64,000 bases of DNA from Marivita sp. S6314 (GTDB taxonomy: Bacteria; Pseudomonadota; Alphaproteobacteria; Rhodobacterales; Rhodobacteraceae): contig NZ_JALKAO010000001.1 of assembly GCF_023015985.1 (NCBI RefSeq), positions 372,001 through 436,000 of the forward strand, written 5' to 3'. The notes under the pieces were generated by a model. That model saw nothing but the letters and a program-made list of their open reading frames with translations, did not search any database and had not been told where the DNA came from. This document shows positions 38,601 to 48,492 of this stretch, one piece after another. The number at the start of each line of letters is the position of its first letter. The first letter of the stretch is position 1. Both the position numbers and the translations under genes were made by a program.

Positions 38601-39890
38601 ATGACCTACCATCCCAAATCGGATTTCATGCGCGTCATGATCGAGCGCGGCTTTCTGGCTGATTGCACCGATTATCAGGGCCTTGACGAGGCGCTGACCA
38701 AAGGGGTGGTCCCGGGCTATATCGGCTTTGATGCGACGGCCAAGTCGTTGCATGTGGGCAGCCTGATCCAGATCATGATGCTGCGCTGGTTGCAGAAAAC
38801 CGGGCACAAACCGATCACCCTGATGGGTGGCGGCACCACCAAGGTGGGCGACCCAAGCTTTCGCGCAGACGAACGCCCGTTGCTGACGCCGGAACAGATC
38901 GACGACAACATCAGCGGCATCCAGCAGGTCTTTGCCAAGTACATCTCCTATGATGCTGGTTCGCCTGTGCCCTCAAGCAGCGAAGCGGTCGGGCAAGACA
39001 ATGTCGCGTTGATGCTGAACAACGCCGAATGGCTCGACGGTCTGAACTATCTCGACTTCCTGCGCGATATCGGGCGGCACTTCAGCGTCAACCGCATGCT
39101 GTCGTTTGAATCCGTGAAATCCCGGCTGGACCGCGAACAAAGCCTGAGCTTTCTTGAATTCAACTACATGATCCTGCAAGCCTATGATTTCCTTGAATTG
39201 AACCGCCGCTACGGCTGCCTTGTTCAGTTCGGCGGCTCGGACCAATGGGGCAATATCGTCAACGGGATCGACCTGACCCGCCGCGTGCTGGATCACGAGA
39301 TCTACGGCCTGACCTCGCCGTTGCTGACCACCAGCGACGGCAAGAAAATGGGCAAGACCGCCGATGGCGCGATCTGGCTCAATGCCGATATGCGCAGCCC
39401 CTATGAATTCTGGCAATTCTGGCGCAACACCACCGACGCGGATGTGGGCCGGTTCCTCAAGCTCTACACCGAGCTGCCGCTGGACGAATGCGACCGCCTT
39501 GGCGCGCTGGCCGGGTCCGAGATCAACGACGCCAAGATCGTTCTGGCCAACGCCGTCACCACGCTGTGCCACGGAGCCGAGGCCGCAAAAACCGCCGAAG
39601 CAACCGCACGCGAAGTGTTCGAAAAAGGCGGGGTTGGCGATGATCTGCCCACGGTCTCGCTCAGCGCTCAGGATATCGGAGACGGCATTTCCGTGGTTCA
39701 GCTGATTGTCAAAACCGGCCTTGCGAAATCGGGCAAGGAGGCCAAGCGCCTGATCGCGGAAAACGGTGCGAAACTGGACGACGCGCCCTTGACCGATGCG
39801 GGGTTGATCATCGACAGCGCAACACTTGCCACGCCGATCAAGCTCAGCGCTGGCAAAAAACGCCACGCGCTGGTCAAACTGGCGGGATAA
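38601..39890 (+). CDS. tyrS: Tyrosyl-tRNA synthetase
   Basis: A 429-aa class I synthetase. The HIGH-like motif is H51-V-G-S ([15 protein letters not shown]), the KMSKS-like loop is KKMGKT near residue 249, and the tyrosine-binding pocket shows [16 protein letters not shown]. The C-terminal S4-like RNA-binding domain is [24 protein letters not shown]. It charges tRNA-Tyr. An intrinsic terminator-like hairpin follows the stop codon. Confidence 0.97.
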   Translation: MTYHPKSDFMRVMIERGFLADCTDYQGLDEALTKGVVPGYIGFDATAKSLHVGSLIQIMMLRWLQKTGHKPITLMGGGTTKVGDPSFRADERPLLTPEQIDDNISGIQQVFAKYISYDAGSPVPSSSEAVGQDNVALMLNNAEWLDGLNYLDFLRDIGRHFSVNRMLSFESVKSRLDREQSLSFLEFNYMILQAYDFLELNRRYGCLVQFGGSDQWGNIVNGIDLTRRVLDHEIYGLTSPLLTTSDGKKMGKTADGAIWLNADMRSPYEFWQFWRNTTDADVGRFLKLYTELPLDECDRLGALAGSEINDAKIVLANAVTTLCHGAEAAKTAEATAREVFEKGGVGDDLPTVSLSAQDIGDGISVVQLIVKTGLAKSGKEAKRLIAENGAKLDDAPLTDAGLIIDSATLATPIKLSAGKKRHALVKLAG

Positions 39891-39895
39891 CGCCG

Positions 39896-39932
39896 CGCAT
39901 CCGGTCTTTTGCGAGATCGGATGCGGCTCTTT
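39896..39932 (+). terminator. Probable terminator of tyrS
   Basis: Six bases after the tyrS stop, an 11-bp stem with one G-T pair (CGCATCCGGTC / GATCGGATGCG, 8-nt loop) is followed by GCTCTTTA. The U-run is short, so confidence is moderate. Confidence 0.55.
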
Positions 39933-39967
39933 ACCCGGTGGTAAGGCCCATCTGACACGGTGCGGCA

Positions 39968-40840
39968 ATGCTGCCCTGCCCGCTCCAGCAATCCGACGCC
40001 TTCGCGCGCACCCTGACCGCCCTTGGGACACAGGTGTCGTGGCTGACGACTACACCTGACACGCGGTGTCTTGTGCAAACCCGGCACATCCGCTGGATCG
40101 GCCCTGTCCACCTGATCTCGCGCGGGCCGGTGGCCAGGCCGGGTTTTGACACGGCGGCGGCGCTTGACCGTTTCGACATGCCCGGGCCTCTGGTGGTCAA
40201 TGCCGACCAACCTGCAGACCACCTGCCGGGCTTCCTGCGCCTGGCCAAATCCAAAAGGGTCGCACTTCTGCCCCTTGGAACACCTGCAAAAATGCGGTCC
40301 GCCCTGCATGGAAAATGGCGCAATGCCCTGCGGCGCGCGGAACGGGCCGGCGTGACCACGGACATCCACACATTCGACCCGCAACAACATATGTGGATCA
40401 TCACCGCCGATCTGGAACAGCAGGCCCAACGCGGGTATCGCGGCTGGCCGACGCAGTTTCTCAGCACATTTGCGGATCAAAACCCCGGCGCGGCGCAGGT
40501 GGTCACCGCCCGCTTGGAGGGTCAACCAATCGCGGCAATGATCCTGCTCTGCCACGCGCCCTGGGCCACCTACCATATCGGCACCACCACAACGGCGGGC
40601 CGCGCCACCTCGGCACATGCGCTCACGCTCTGGCGCGCGATGACCTGGCTATCGGCCCAAGGCTACAACACGCTCGATCTTGGCACCTTGAACGGCCCGC
40701 CAGGTCTGACCCGGTTCAAACTGCGCAGCGGGGCACAGCCACAGGCCTTAGGCGGCACATGGCTGCGTCTGCCCGGACCCATGCGAACCCTGTCGCGCTA
40801 CTGGCCCAGCATCCAATCCCCGTCCGGCCAGAACGCGTGA
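39968..40840 (+). CDS. GNAT-fold (FemAB-like) acyltransferase
   Basis: A 290-aa protein with the layout of FemAB/GNAT-type acyltransferases: HGKWRNALRRAERAGVTTDIHTF in the middle, then QVVTARLEGQPIAAMILLCHAPWATYHIGTTTTAGR and LTLWRAMTWLSAQGYNTLDLGTLNGPPGLTRFKLRSGAQP at the C-terminal end. Substrate unknown. No strong ribosome binding site is seen. Its last 43 nt overlap the convergent DUF3179 gene. Confidence 0.8.
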   Translation: MLPCPLQQSDAFARTLTALGTQVSWLTTTPDTRCLVQTRHIRWIGPVHLISRGPVARPGFDTAAALDRFDMPGPLVVNADQPADHLPGFLRLAKSKRVALLPLGTPAKMRSALHGKWRNALRRAERAGVTTDIHTFDPQQHMWIITADLEQQAQRGYRGWPTQFLSTFADQNPGAAQVVTARLEGQPIAAMILLCHAPWATYHIGTTTTAGRATSAHALTLWRAMTWLSAQGYNTLDLGTLNGPPGLTRFKLRSGAQPQALGGTWLRLPGPMRTLSRYWPSIQSPSGQNA

Positions 40841-41763
40841 TAGGCAAAGGCAAACATCACGTCATGCGGCACATCCCGGCCCTGCGCGTCACGCACCCGG
40901 ATCGACCCCACATCGCGCCCCGCACCAATCCGCGCCGTATCCAGCGCAGAGGCCTGACCGGCCCGCCAGGAAATGACCACCCCGGCCTCCGCAATCTCTC
41001 CGGCTGTGCGCAAGCGCTCCATCGGCCACGCCCGGTCACCGACCCGCACCACCCGCGCCAGCGCATCAATCCCATGCGGCGGCATTTCGCCAGAGTACAG
41101 GAACGGCTTGGTTGACGTGTCATAGCCGCGATACGGGTTGCGGCCATAGTCCCGCTTGTACCCCGGTTCGGCCATCACAACGCCCTCCGGATTGCGCGTC
41201 GAAAACTCCGCCCAGCTTTCCATCCAGCTTGGCACACTTACCAATTCCGTGCCCGTATAGGTGCCGACAATGCCGGTCCCCACCGCCTGTTGCCACCAGC
41301 TTTCGGTCTGCCGGTCATACATGACCATATCCGAATGGCGCAGCTTGCCCGACACGCCAAAGCTCAACACCTGCCCCGCTACGCGCCGATCAAAGGTCAG
41401 CGCCGAATTGCACAATGGACAAAAGGTCACCGCAACCGGAACCCCCGCCACCGTATCGTTCACAATTTCATGCCAGGTCAGATACCGGATCGGATAGGCC
41501 CGCGCCTCATCCCCCAATTCCAGCGTGATCACAGGTTCGGTTGGCGCGATCCGGGTCTCGTCCACAACCGGAATAAAATCCGGGCCGTCAATGGCCGGGA
41601 TCCCGTCCTTCGGCGGACCACCCGACAGAATCTCGACCCAGTTCTCCACCGACGTGGTCTCGAAATCCGTGTTGGGCCACTCGTGCTGCCAGAACTCCGG
41701 GCTGGCCACAGCCGCGCCCCCCAGAAACGACGACACCACCGCCGCCCATATCACCTGTCGCAT
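40798..41763 (-). CDS. DUF3179 domain-containing secreted protein
   Basis: A 321-aa protein starting at the ATG at 41763 (GGGAGGG site at 5 nt) with a signal peptide (MRQVIWAAVVSSFLGGAAVA). The DUF3179 core is visible: YPIRYLTWHEIVNDTVAGVPVAVTFCPLCNSALTFDRRV, SGKLRHSDMVMYDRQTESWW, and the metal-site-like CPLCNS pair. The biochemical role of DUF3179 is not established. The frame is open 72 codons upstream, but the signal peptide fixes the start. The 3' end overlaps the GNAT gene. Confidence 0.88.
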   Translation of the reverse strand: MRQVIWAAVVSSFLGGAAVASPEFWQHEWPNTDFETTSVENWVEILSGGPPKDGIPAIDGPDFIPVVDETRIAPTEPVITLELGDEARAYPIRYLTWHEIVNDTVAGVPVAVTFCPLCNSALTFDRRVAGQVLSFGVSGKLRHSDMVMYDRQTESWWQQAVGTGIVGTYTGTELVSVPSWMESWAEFSTRNPEGVVMAEPGYKRDYGRNPYRGYDTSTKPFLYSGEMPPHGIDALARVVRVGDRAWPMERLRTAGEIAEAGVVISWRAGQASALDTARIGAGRDVGSIRVRDAQGRDVPHDVMFAFAYHAFWPDGDWMLGQ

Positions 41764-41850
41764 CAGACCCTCCCGGCATTGCGCCAAGACAGTCTGCGTC
41801 AAAGCGCCCACGGCTGCATAGCCCCGCACACGCAGCTGTGACCGCGTGAC

Positions 41851-41880
41851 AGGGATTTCTTCTTTTTGAAAATATGCCAA
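41851..41880 (+). repeat. Diverged AAATAY repeat copy 5
   Basis: TTTCTTCTTTTTGAAAATAT is close to the head of the repeat behind pdhC (CTTCTTTTTCCAAATATGC) and lies upstream of the DUF3179 start. No palindromic tail is present. It is listed only because of similarity to the other copies. Confidence 0.35.
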
Positions 41881-41957
41881 TCGACCGTGGAAAACCGGGA
41901 CTCGCCGGGGTGACTGCGGACCCGTGCCAGGCTGTGCCAATCGCTGGCATCGCCAGC

Positions 41958-41988
41958 TAAAACAGGGCGTGGCCTGCACAGGCCACGC
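41958..41988 (-). terminator. Terminator of the cyclophilin pair
   Basis: Nine nt after the stop of the periplasmic cyclophilin gene, a 9-bp stem (GCGTGGCCT / AGGCCACGC, loop of four, 41967-41988) is followed on the minus strand by CCTGTTTTAG. This is a good intrinsic terminator. Confidence 0.75.
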
Positions 41989-41997
41989 TCAATTTCG

Positions 41998-42546
41998 TTA
42001 TTCGATGACGGTCACATCCGCCATGACATCGGGCTGGCCGATCACCGCGCCATTGCGGCCTTCACCGCGTTTGATCGCATCCACGACGTCCATGCCTTCG
42101 GTCACCTGCCCCACAACGGTATATTGACCGTTCAGGAAATACCCCTTCTGGAACATGATGAAGAACTGCGAATTGGCCGAATTCGGGTCTTGCGACCGCG
42201 CCATGCCAACCACACCGCGGTCAAACGGCAGGTCCGAAAACTCCGCAGGCAGATCCGGGCGATCCGACGCGCCGCGTCCGGCCATACCCATGTCACCGCC
42301 GTCAAGCTTGCCGAACTCCACATCGCCGGTTTGCGCCATGAAACCGTCAATCACGCGATGAAACACCACACCGTCATAGGCCCCATCTTCGGCCAGCGCG
42401 GTGATCTGGGCCACGTGCTGGGGGGCCACGTCTTCGAACAGGTCGATGGTGACAACACCCGACGCTTCACCGGCAATATCGATCTGCAGCCCGGTCGCCC
42501 AGACCGGCGACGCAAGCAGTGCAAAAGCGGCGGCAAGCTTATGCAT
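41998..42546 (-). CDS. Periplasmic peptidyl-prolyl cis-trans isomerase, cyclophilin type
   Basis: A 182-aa cyclophilin with a Sec signal peptide (MHKLAAAFALLASPVWATG). The fold motifs are VVFHRVIDGFMAQTGDVEFG, SANSQFFIMFQ and FLNGQYTVVGQVTEGMDVVDAI. It speeds proline isomerisation in exported proteins. It overlaps the end of the cytosolic paralogue by 8 nt, so the pair is a tandem duplication with one copy exported. Confidence 0.92.
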   Translation of the reverse strand: MHKLAAAFALLASPVWATGLQIDIAGEASGVVTIDLFEDVAPQHVAQITALAEDGAYDGVVFHRVIDGFMAQTGDVEFGKLDGGDMGMAGRGASDRPDLPAEFSDLPFDRGVVGMARSQDPNSANSQFFIMFQKGYFLNGQYTVVGQVTEGMDVVDAIKRGEGRNGAVIGQPDVMADVTVIE

Positions 42547-43045
42547 CGGCGGCCACCTTGACCGAAATCATCCGGTCCGGCGCCGCAGGCGGCTCGCCCC
42601 GTGTGATCGCATCGACATGTTCCATGCCCGACACAACGCGGCCATAGACCGTGTACTGACCATTCAGGAAATGGTTGTCGGTGAAGTTGATAAAGAACTG
42701 CGAATTGGCCGAATTGGGGTTCTGCGACCGCGCCGCGCCCAGGGTGCCCCGGTCATGCGGCAGCTTTGAAAACTCTGCAGGCAGATCCGGAAGCGCGGAT
42801 CCCCCCGTGCCCGCACGGCGCAGATCGAAGCCGTCTTCCATATCGCCATGCTCGACATCGCCGGTTTGCGCCATAAAGCCGTCAATCACCCGGTGGAAAC
42901 ACACATTGTCATAGGCCCCGGCCCGCGCCAGTTCCTTCATGCGCTCGGCGTGCTTGGGTGCCACATCCGGCAGCAATTCGATTGTGACGGTCCCGTCTTT
43001 CAACTCGACGAGGATGGTGTTTTCGGGGTCTTTGATGTCGGCCAT
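42539..43045 (-). CDS. ppiB: Cytosolic peptidyl-prolyl cis-trans isomerase, cyclophilin type
   Basis: A 168-aa cyclophilin without a signal peptide (MADIKDPENTILVELKDGTV). It shares FHRVIDGFMAQTGDVEHGDM, SANSQFFINFTDNHFLNGQYTVYGRVVSGMEHVDAI with its downstream paralogue. The ATG is preceded by AAGGAG. It is the first gene of a two-gene operon and is divergent from pgk. Confidence 0.93.
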   Translation of the reverse strand: MADIKDPENTILVELKDGTVTIELLPDVAPKHAERMKELARAGAYDNVCFHRVIDGFMAQTGDVEHGDMEDGFDLRRAGTGGSALPDLPAEFSKLPHDRGTLGAARSQNPNSANSQFFINFTDNHFLNGQYTVYGRVVSGMEHVDAITRGEPPAAPDRMISVKVAADA

Positions 43046-43172
43046 GCCGCGCTCCTTTACATGTCTGGTTGCGCCATGACTTAAGGCGACACACGCGGAA
43101 AGCCAAGGACCGCATTGACCTCTGCGCTTTGGCCCGCCATCACAGCGTCACATGCAAGGATTGGAGGGACCG

Positions 43173-44348
<1,176 letters not shown>

Positions 44349-44498
44349 TCCGCGCCTGAGCGACAGAGTCCGGAAAGCCACACCTGGCAACGAACCGGCA
44401 AGAAATGACCGGAATCGGCAAAAGGGGAATTCCATCGCGGATTTCCCTGTGCCACCTTCGCACCATGCGTTCGCAAAGAAACGCGACCGAGGCAATTG

Positions 44499-44801
44499 AT
44501 GACACAAAACCGCACCCGCCCGGCCCTTGGGGGCCTTGTTTTCTTCGCAGGCTCGTTCTGCGTCGGGGCGTATTTTGTGTTTGCCGCGGTGCAGGGCGAT
44601 TACGGCGTGTTCCGCCGCGCCGAGATCGTGGTGGAAACCCGCGCGCTTGAGGCGGAACTCAAGGACCTGCAGATCGAAGTCGCGCGGATGGAAAACCTCA
44701 CCCGGCGGTTGTCTGACACCTATCTTGATCTTGACCTGCTCGACGAACGCACGCGGGACATGCTGGGCATGGTGCGCACCGACGAAATCGTCGTGCGTTA
44801 A
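44499..44801 (+). CDS. FtsB-like septum formation initiator family protein
   Basis: The 100-aa protein has one membrane helix (about residues 11-31, LGGLVFFAGSFCVGAYFVFAA) followed by a coiled coil (about 40-72, VETRALEAELKDLQIEVARMENLTRRL) and a short C-terminal cap (LDLLDERTRDMLGMV). This is the FtsB/DivIC layout; such proteins recruit the divisome through FtsL and FtsQ. The ATG at 44499 follows GAGG at 6 nt. In many alphaproteobacteria it lies near pdhA, as here. Confidence 0.88.
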   Translation: MTQNRTRPALGGLVFFAGSFCVGAYFVFAAVQGDYGVFRRAEIVVETRALEAELKDLQIEVARMENLTRRLSDTYLDLDLLDERTRDMLGMVRTDEIVVR

Positions 44802-44837
44802 TTCTTAACAAGAATTAACGGTTACCCATGGGTAACC
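44798..44837. other. Two adjacent inverted repeats after the ftsB-like gene
   Basis: An AT-rich hairpin (TTAATTCTT-AAC-AAGAATTAA, 44798-44818), starting inside the ftsB-like stop codon, is followed at once by an 18-bp perfect palindrome (GGTTACCCATGGGTAACC, 44820-44837). The first could be a terminator, but no U-run follows. The second looks like a dimeric protein binding site. Confidence 0.6.
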
Positions 44838-45036
44838 CCGCTTTTGACCAACCTTCAGCTGATCCCAATCGTCCGTCCGGCGCGGCGCGACCAGCCCACG
44901 GCCGCACCCGACCCTCACAGGGCGCATGGCAAAGCGACAAAATGACAAACTATTTCAATGATTTGCGCCATAAAGCACCCCTCGGCGCGTTACCTGTTCG
45001 TCAGGAAAAACAGCATTCGTAGCCCGCAGACCGAGT

Positions 45037-46803
45037 CTACATGAACAACGCCATCAGCCCCAGCAGCGGAATCGCAGCCATCAGATCCGCAAGCCCGCCC
45101 ATGCCGTCATCGTCGCTGTCCTCTCCACCCTCCTCCGCCGCCGCGGCCTCTTCTGCCGCCAGATAGGTCGCGTCGGCCTCGCTAAACGGCACGGTTGGGA
45201 ACAGCTGATCAAGATCGGTTGACGCGTCGCTGTCTGCGCCGTCTTCGACAAAGGGATCAATCATCGGCTCTGGCAGCGCGTCTGGCGCTTCTTCGGAAAT
45301 CACCGCCTGAAAGTCGCGGGACGGCACGAAATCAAACATCCGCACCTGCATGATTTCGCCTTCGTTCATGTCGACCGATAGGTTCGTGCCGGCCATCACC
45401 GACGCAGGGTCGATTTCATCGACCATCGCGTCCGAGCTGCTGGACCCTGCCGCATCGCCTTCGGCCACGCCCAGCACCGAGATTTCAACCCGGCCCGCAT
45501 CCGACACGAGCCCAGAGAAATCCACCGTGGTTGTGGCCCCCGTGTCACCGGTGGCGGCGACGTAGAACAGCAATTCGTTTGGTTCCCAGAACCCGTGGAC
45601 CGAGACGCCATCTTCCTCCACCTCGGTGTCGGCGCCGCGTTCCGGTGTCAGATCAATCGCCGTTTTGCCGGGCAACGCGTCCTGCATCATTGCAAACATC
45701 GCGCCGCCGGGGGACAGATCGGCTTGGCCGTCATCGACGCTCAGCGTGTTGGGGGTGTTCTGGATCAGCGGCCAGACATGGGCCTGTTCCACGTCGAAGC
45801 GCAGAAACTCTTCCATGACGTTGATCATTTCCTGCGACTGGTGCAGGCCGTAATCACTGTCACGGTCCAGCGACCCGGTGTTGCCCGCGGTGTTCCATTC
45901 GGTGACCGCGATCCGCGCGTCCGGGATGTCTTCACCCCAGGTTTCATCGGTGCTGTTGAGGAAAAAACTGCGCTGGCCTTCGTTCACCTGACCGCGGGAA
46001 TAGACATGCACCGCCACCTGATCGACCGCGAGTTGTTCGGCCTGCGTGTCAAACTCGGACAGGATCATTTCATTGGCGACATGGGTCCAGTTGACCTGGC
46101 CGGAGCTGAACAGGCTGTCTTCGCCCAGATTGAGGCCATAGCTGTCGTTCAGATCGGCAAGGATCGCAGCGCTCGACATGTCGTCACTGTACTCTTCGGA
46201 CATCCGCGCAAAGTTGAAGTTGGTTCCCGACTGGACAACGATATCGGCATCGGCGTTCTGCAGGTCGAGTTCGTCATTTATGATCACGGCCATTTCGCTG
46301 GCCAGACGACCATATTCGATCGAGGACATCTGGCCGCTGCCCCAGTATTCATTGCCCAGTTCGAACGCCTCAACCTCGGCCGACCCGTATACGCCATTGA
46401 CCGTGTCACGCACGAACCCGCGCAGCGCGTCTTCGTCGATGTTGGCGAAGCGGTCGCCATTGGCGTCGACCGAGTCTGTCAGAAGGTTGTGCGTCGGGAT
46501 TACGATGGTGACGGACAGGCCCTCCTCTGCCGCGTAGGCCATCGCTTCGTTCAGCGGGATGAAATCCCGCATGTCGCCGGTGTCGCGATCCGACACCACG
46601 GTTGCATTGGGATTGGTGATGTCAAAGTAGCGTTCGGTCAGCGATCCACCGGGATAGCGGAACGACCCGACACCCAGATCTTCGATCACGCGGTCGTAAT
46701 CGCCGCCCTGCGCAAGCGTTGACCGCGTGGCCAGCACATTGGCCCCGAACAGCCCCTGAGTGGCTTGTGATCCCATAAATCCATAGGCGGCGATTTCTGG
46801 CAT
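45037..46803 (-). CDS. Predicted clan GH-A glycoside hydrolase with acidic linker and C-terminal hydrophobic tail
   Basis: The 588-aa protein lacks an N-terminal signal peptide. Residues about 10-400 look like a TIM-barrel hydrolase: GVGSFRYPGGSLTERYFD, acid/base N151-E152 in AFELGNEYWGSG, H266-Y268 in HVYSR, and candidate nucleophile E302 in IAVTEWNTAGN. A beta-sandwich-like region follows, then an Asp/Glu-rich linker (about 515-570) and a terminal hydrophobic stretch (LADLMAAIPLLGLMALFM). Similar proteins occur in roseobacters. The absence of a signal peptide suggests type I secretion or C-terminal membrane anchoring. The substrate is unknown. It is divergent from pdhA. Confidence 0.78.
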   Translation of the reverse strand: MPEIAAYGFMGSQATQGLFGANVLATRSTLAQGGDYDRVIEDLGVGSFRYPGGSLTERYFDITNPNATVVSDRDTGDMRDFIPLNEAMAYAAEEGLSVTIVIPTHNLLTDSVDANGDRFANIDEDALRGFVRDTVNGVYGSAEVEAFELGNEYWGSGQMSSIEYGRLASEMAVIINDELDLQNADADIVVQSGTNFNFARMSEEYSDDMSSAAILADLNDSYGLNLGEDSLFSSGQVNWTHVANEMILSEFDTQAEQLAVDQVAVHVYSRGQVNEGQRSFFLNSTDETWGEDIPDARIAVTEWNTAGNTGSLDRDSDYGLHQSQEMINVMEEFLRFDVEQAHVWPLIQNTPNTLSVDDGQADLSPGGAMFAMMQDALPGKTAIDLTPERGADTEVEEDGVSVHGFWEPNELLFYVAATGDTGATTTVDFSGLVSDAGRVEISVLGVAEGDAAGSSSSDAMVDEIDPASVMAGTNLSVDMNEGEIMQVRMFDFVPSRDFQAVISEEAPDALPEPMIDPFVEDGADSDASTDLDQLFPTVPFSEADATYLAAEEAAAAEEGGEDSDDDGMGGLADLMAAIPLLGLMALFM

Positions 46804-47049
46804 AAATGTGGTCCCGTGCAGCGAACGAGCCTTAATCTCTCCTTATTTGCGCCATGAAGTCTGTAGATTTGCTTAATTACGCCCAAATTAGGCCATAATT
46901 GTCCGCGGGCGAAAAACAGTCCCGGTACGGGGGCTGCCATTGTTTTGCCACAACTGCCCCGGCGTCATTCGACCGGCGCGAATCAGCCGATGGCCAAGTG
47001 CGATCCGGTCTTGCTTTTCGTCGGAGGATGATCGTAGGCTTTGAAAAAA

Positions 47050-47065
47050 GGTTTAACACTAAACC
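47050..47065. promoter_or_regulatory. Inverted repeat in the pdhA leader
   Basis: A perfect 6-4-6 inverted repeat GGTTTA-ACAC-TAAACC lies 22 nt before the pdhA ATG. On the minus strand it is followed by TTTTTTC, so it could also terminate antisense transcription. Its position suits an operator or leader hairpin controlling the PDH operon. Confidence 0.4.
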
Positions 47066-47087
47066 AGTTTCCAGGGGGGAGGCACGC

Positions 47088-48101
47088 ATGGCGGCACGCA
47101 AAACGACGTCCAAGGCGGCAAAGCAACCAAACGTATCTGCCGAAGAGCTGACGGCCTATTACAAGGACATGTTGTTGATCCGCCGGTTCGAGGAAAAGGC
47201 AGGGCAGCTTTACGGAATGGGCCTCATTGGCGGGTTTTGCCACCTCTATATAGGACAAGAGGCCGTTGTTGTCGGATTGGAGGCGGCCGCCCGCGACGGT
47301 GACAAGCGCATCACCTCGTATCGCGATCACGGGCATATGCTGGCCTGTGGCATGGACCCGAATGGCGTCATGGCCGAACTGACGGGCCGCGAAGGCGGGT
47401 ATTCCAAGGGCAAGGGCGGCTCCATGCACATGTTCTCGAAAGAGAAGGACTTTTATGGCGGGCACGGCATCGTGGCCGCGCAGGTGCCGCTGGGGGCCGG
47501 GCTGGCCTTTGCCGACAAGTACAGGGGCAACGACAACGTCACCTTTACCTATTTTGGCGATGGCGCGGCCAACCAGGGTCAGGTCTACGAGACCTTCAAC
47601 ATGGCCGCCCTGTGGCAATTGCCGGTGATATTTGTCATTGAAAACAACCAGTACGCCATGGGCACCGCGATGCAGCGGTCCACATCGACGCCGGATCTGC
47701 ACACCCGCGGGGCGGCCTTTGGCATTCCCGGTGAGGCCGTGGACGGCATGGATGTGCTTGCGGTCAAGGCCGCAGGCGACAAGGCGGTAGCGCATTGCCG
47801 CTCTGGCAAGGGGCCGTACATCCTTGAGGTCAAGACCTACCGCTACCGGGGCCATTCCATGTCGGACCCGGCCAAGTACCGCACCCGCGAAGAGGTCCAG
47901 AAGATGCGCGAAGAACGCGATGCCATCGACCACGTGCGCGACATGCTTTTGCAGGGCAATCATGCCAGCGAAGACGACCTCAAGGCGATCGACAAGGAGA
48001 TCAAGTCGGTGGTGAACGCGAGCGCCGATTTCGCCCGCGAAAGCCCGGAACCCGCGCTGGACGAATTGTGGACGGATATCTACGCAGAGGAGGCCGTGTG
48101 A
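47088..48101 (+). CDS. pdhA: Pyruvate dehydrogenase E1 component, alpha subunit
   Basis: A 337-aa E1 alpha subunit with the thiamine diphosphate motif GDGAANQGQVYETFNMAALW ending in IENNQYAMGTAMQRS, and the phosphorylation-loop-like YRYRGHSMSDPAKYRTREEV. The ATG at 47088 (MAARKTTSKAAKQPN) follows GGGGGAGG. It decarboxylates pyruvate together with pdhB. The stop overlaps the next start as TGATG. Confidence 0.97.
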   Translation: MAARKTTSKAAKQPNVSAEELTAYYKDMLLIRRFEEKAGQLYGMGLIGGFCHLYIGQEAVVVGLEAAARDGDKRITSYRDHGHMLACGMDPNGVMAELTGREGGYSKGKGGSMHMFSKEKDFYGGHGIVAAQVPLGAGLAFADKYRGNDNVTFTYFGDGAANQGQVYETFNMAALWQLPVIFVIENNQYAMGTAMQRSTSTPDLHTRGAAFGIPGEAVDGMDVLAVKAAGDKAVAHCRSGKGPYILEVKTYRYRGHSMSDPAKYRTREEVQKMREERDAIDHVRDMLLQGNHASEDDLKAIDKEIKSVVNASADFARESPEPALDELWTDIYAEEAV

Positions 48102-48490
48102 TGCCGCATTTCGAAATTCATGCCAGCGACGTGTCCGCTGCCAAAGCCTTCTATAACGGCCTGTTCGGATGGGGTTTCATACCGATGGAAGGCGCGGAGG
48201 ACGTGGAGTATCATCTGATCGAGGGCGATCAGATCGGGACAGACAAACCGCTGAGCGGTGGGATTATGGCGCGCATCGGGGACGCACCCCAGCCCGGATC
48301 CCCCATCCGGGGCGGAACCATGACATTCGATGTTGCCGATTGCGACGAACTCTACGCCTGGGCGCTTGCCAATGGCGGCAGTGAAGCGTTGCCGCCCATG
48401 GATTACGATGGGGTGGGCCGCAGTGCCTGTGTGGAAGACGGACAAGGCAACGTGGTGTGCTTCCTGACACCTGCCGTAGGAGGGATCTGA
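48101..48490 (+). CDS. VOC (glyoxalase-like) protein inserted in the PDH operon
   Basis: A 129-aa protein of the vicinal-oxygen-chelate fold: [62 protein letters not shown], and [19 protein letters not shown]. The ATG at 48101 overlaps the pdhA stop by 1 nt and has GAGGAGG at 7 nt; pdhB starts 2 nt after its stop. It is therefore coupled to PDH. Substrate unknown. A detoxification role near pyruvate metabolism is speculation. Confidence 0.88.
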   Translation: MPHFEIHASDVSAAKAFYNGLFGWGFIPMEGAEDVEYHLIEGDQIGTDKPLSGGIMARIGDAPQPGSPIRGGTMTFDVADCDELYAWALANGGSEALPPMDYDGVGRSACVEDGQGNVVCFLTPAVGGI

Positions 48491-48492
48491 CC

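Noticed and set aside
44828-45022. 64-codon plus-strand frame after the ftsB-like gene
   Set aside because: Its ATG lies inside the 18-bp palindrome with no ribosome binding site, and the product is low-complexity Pro/Arg/Gly without a recognisable pattern.
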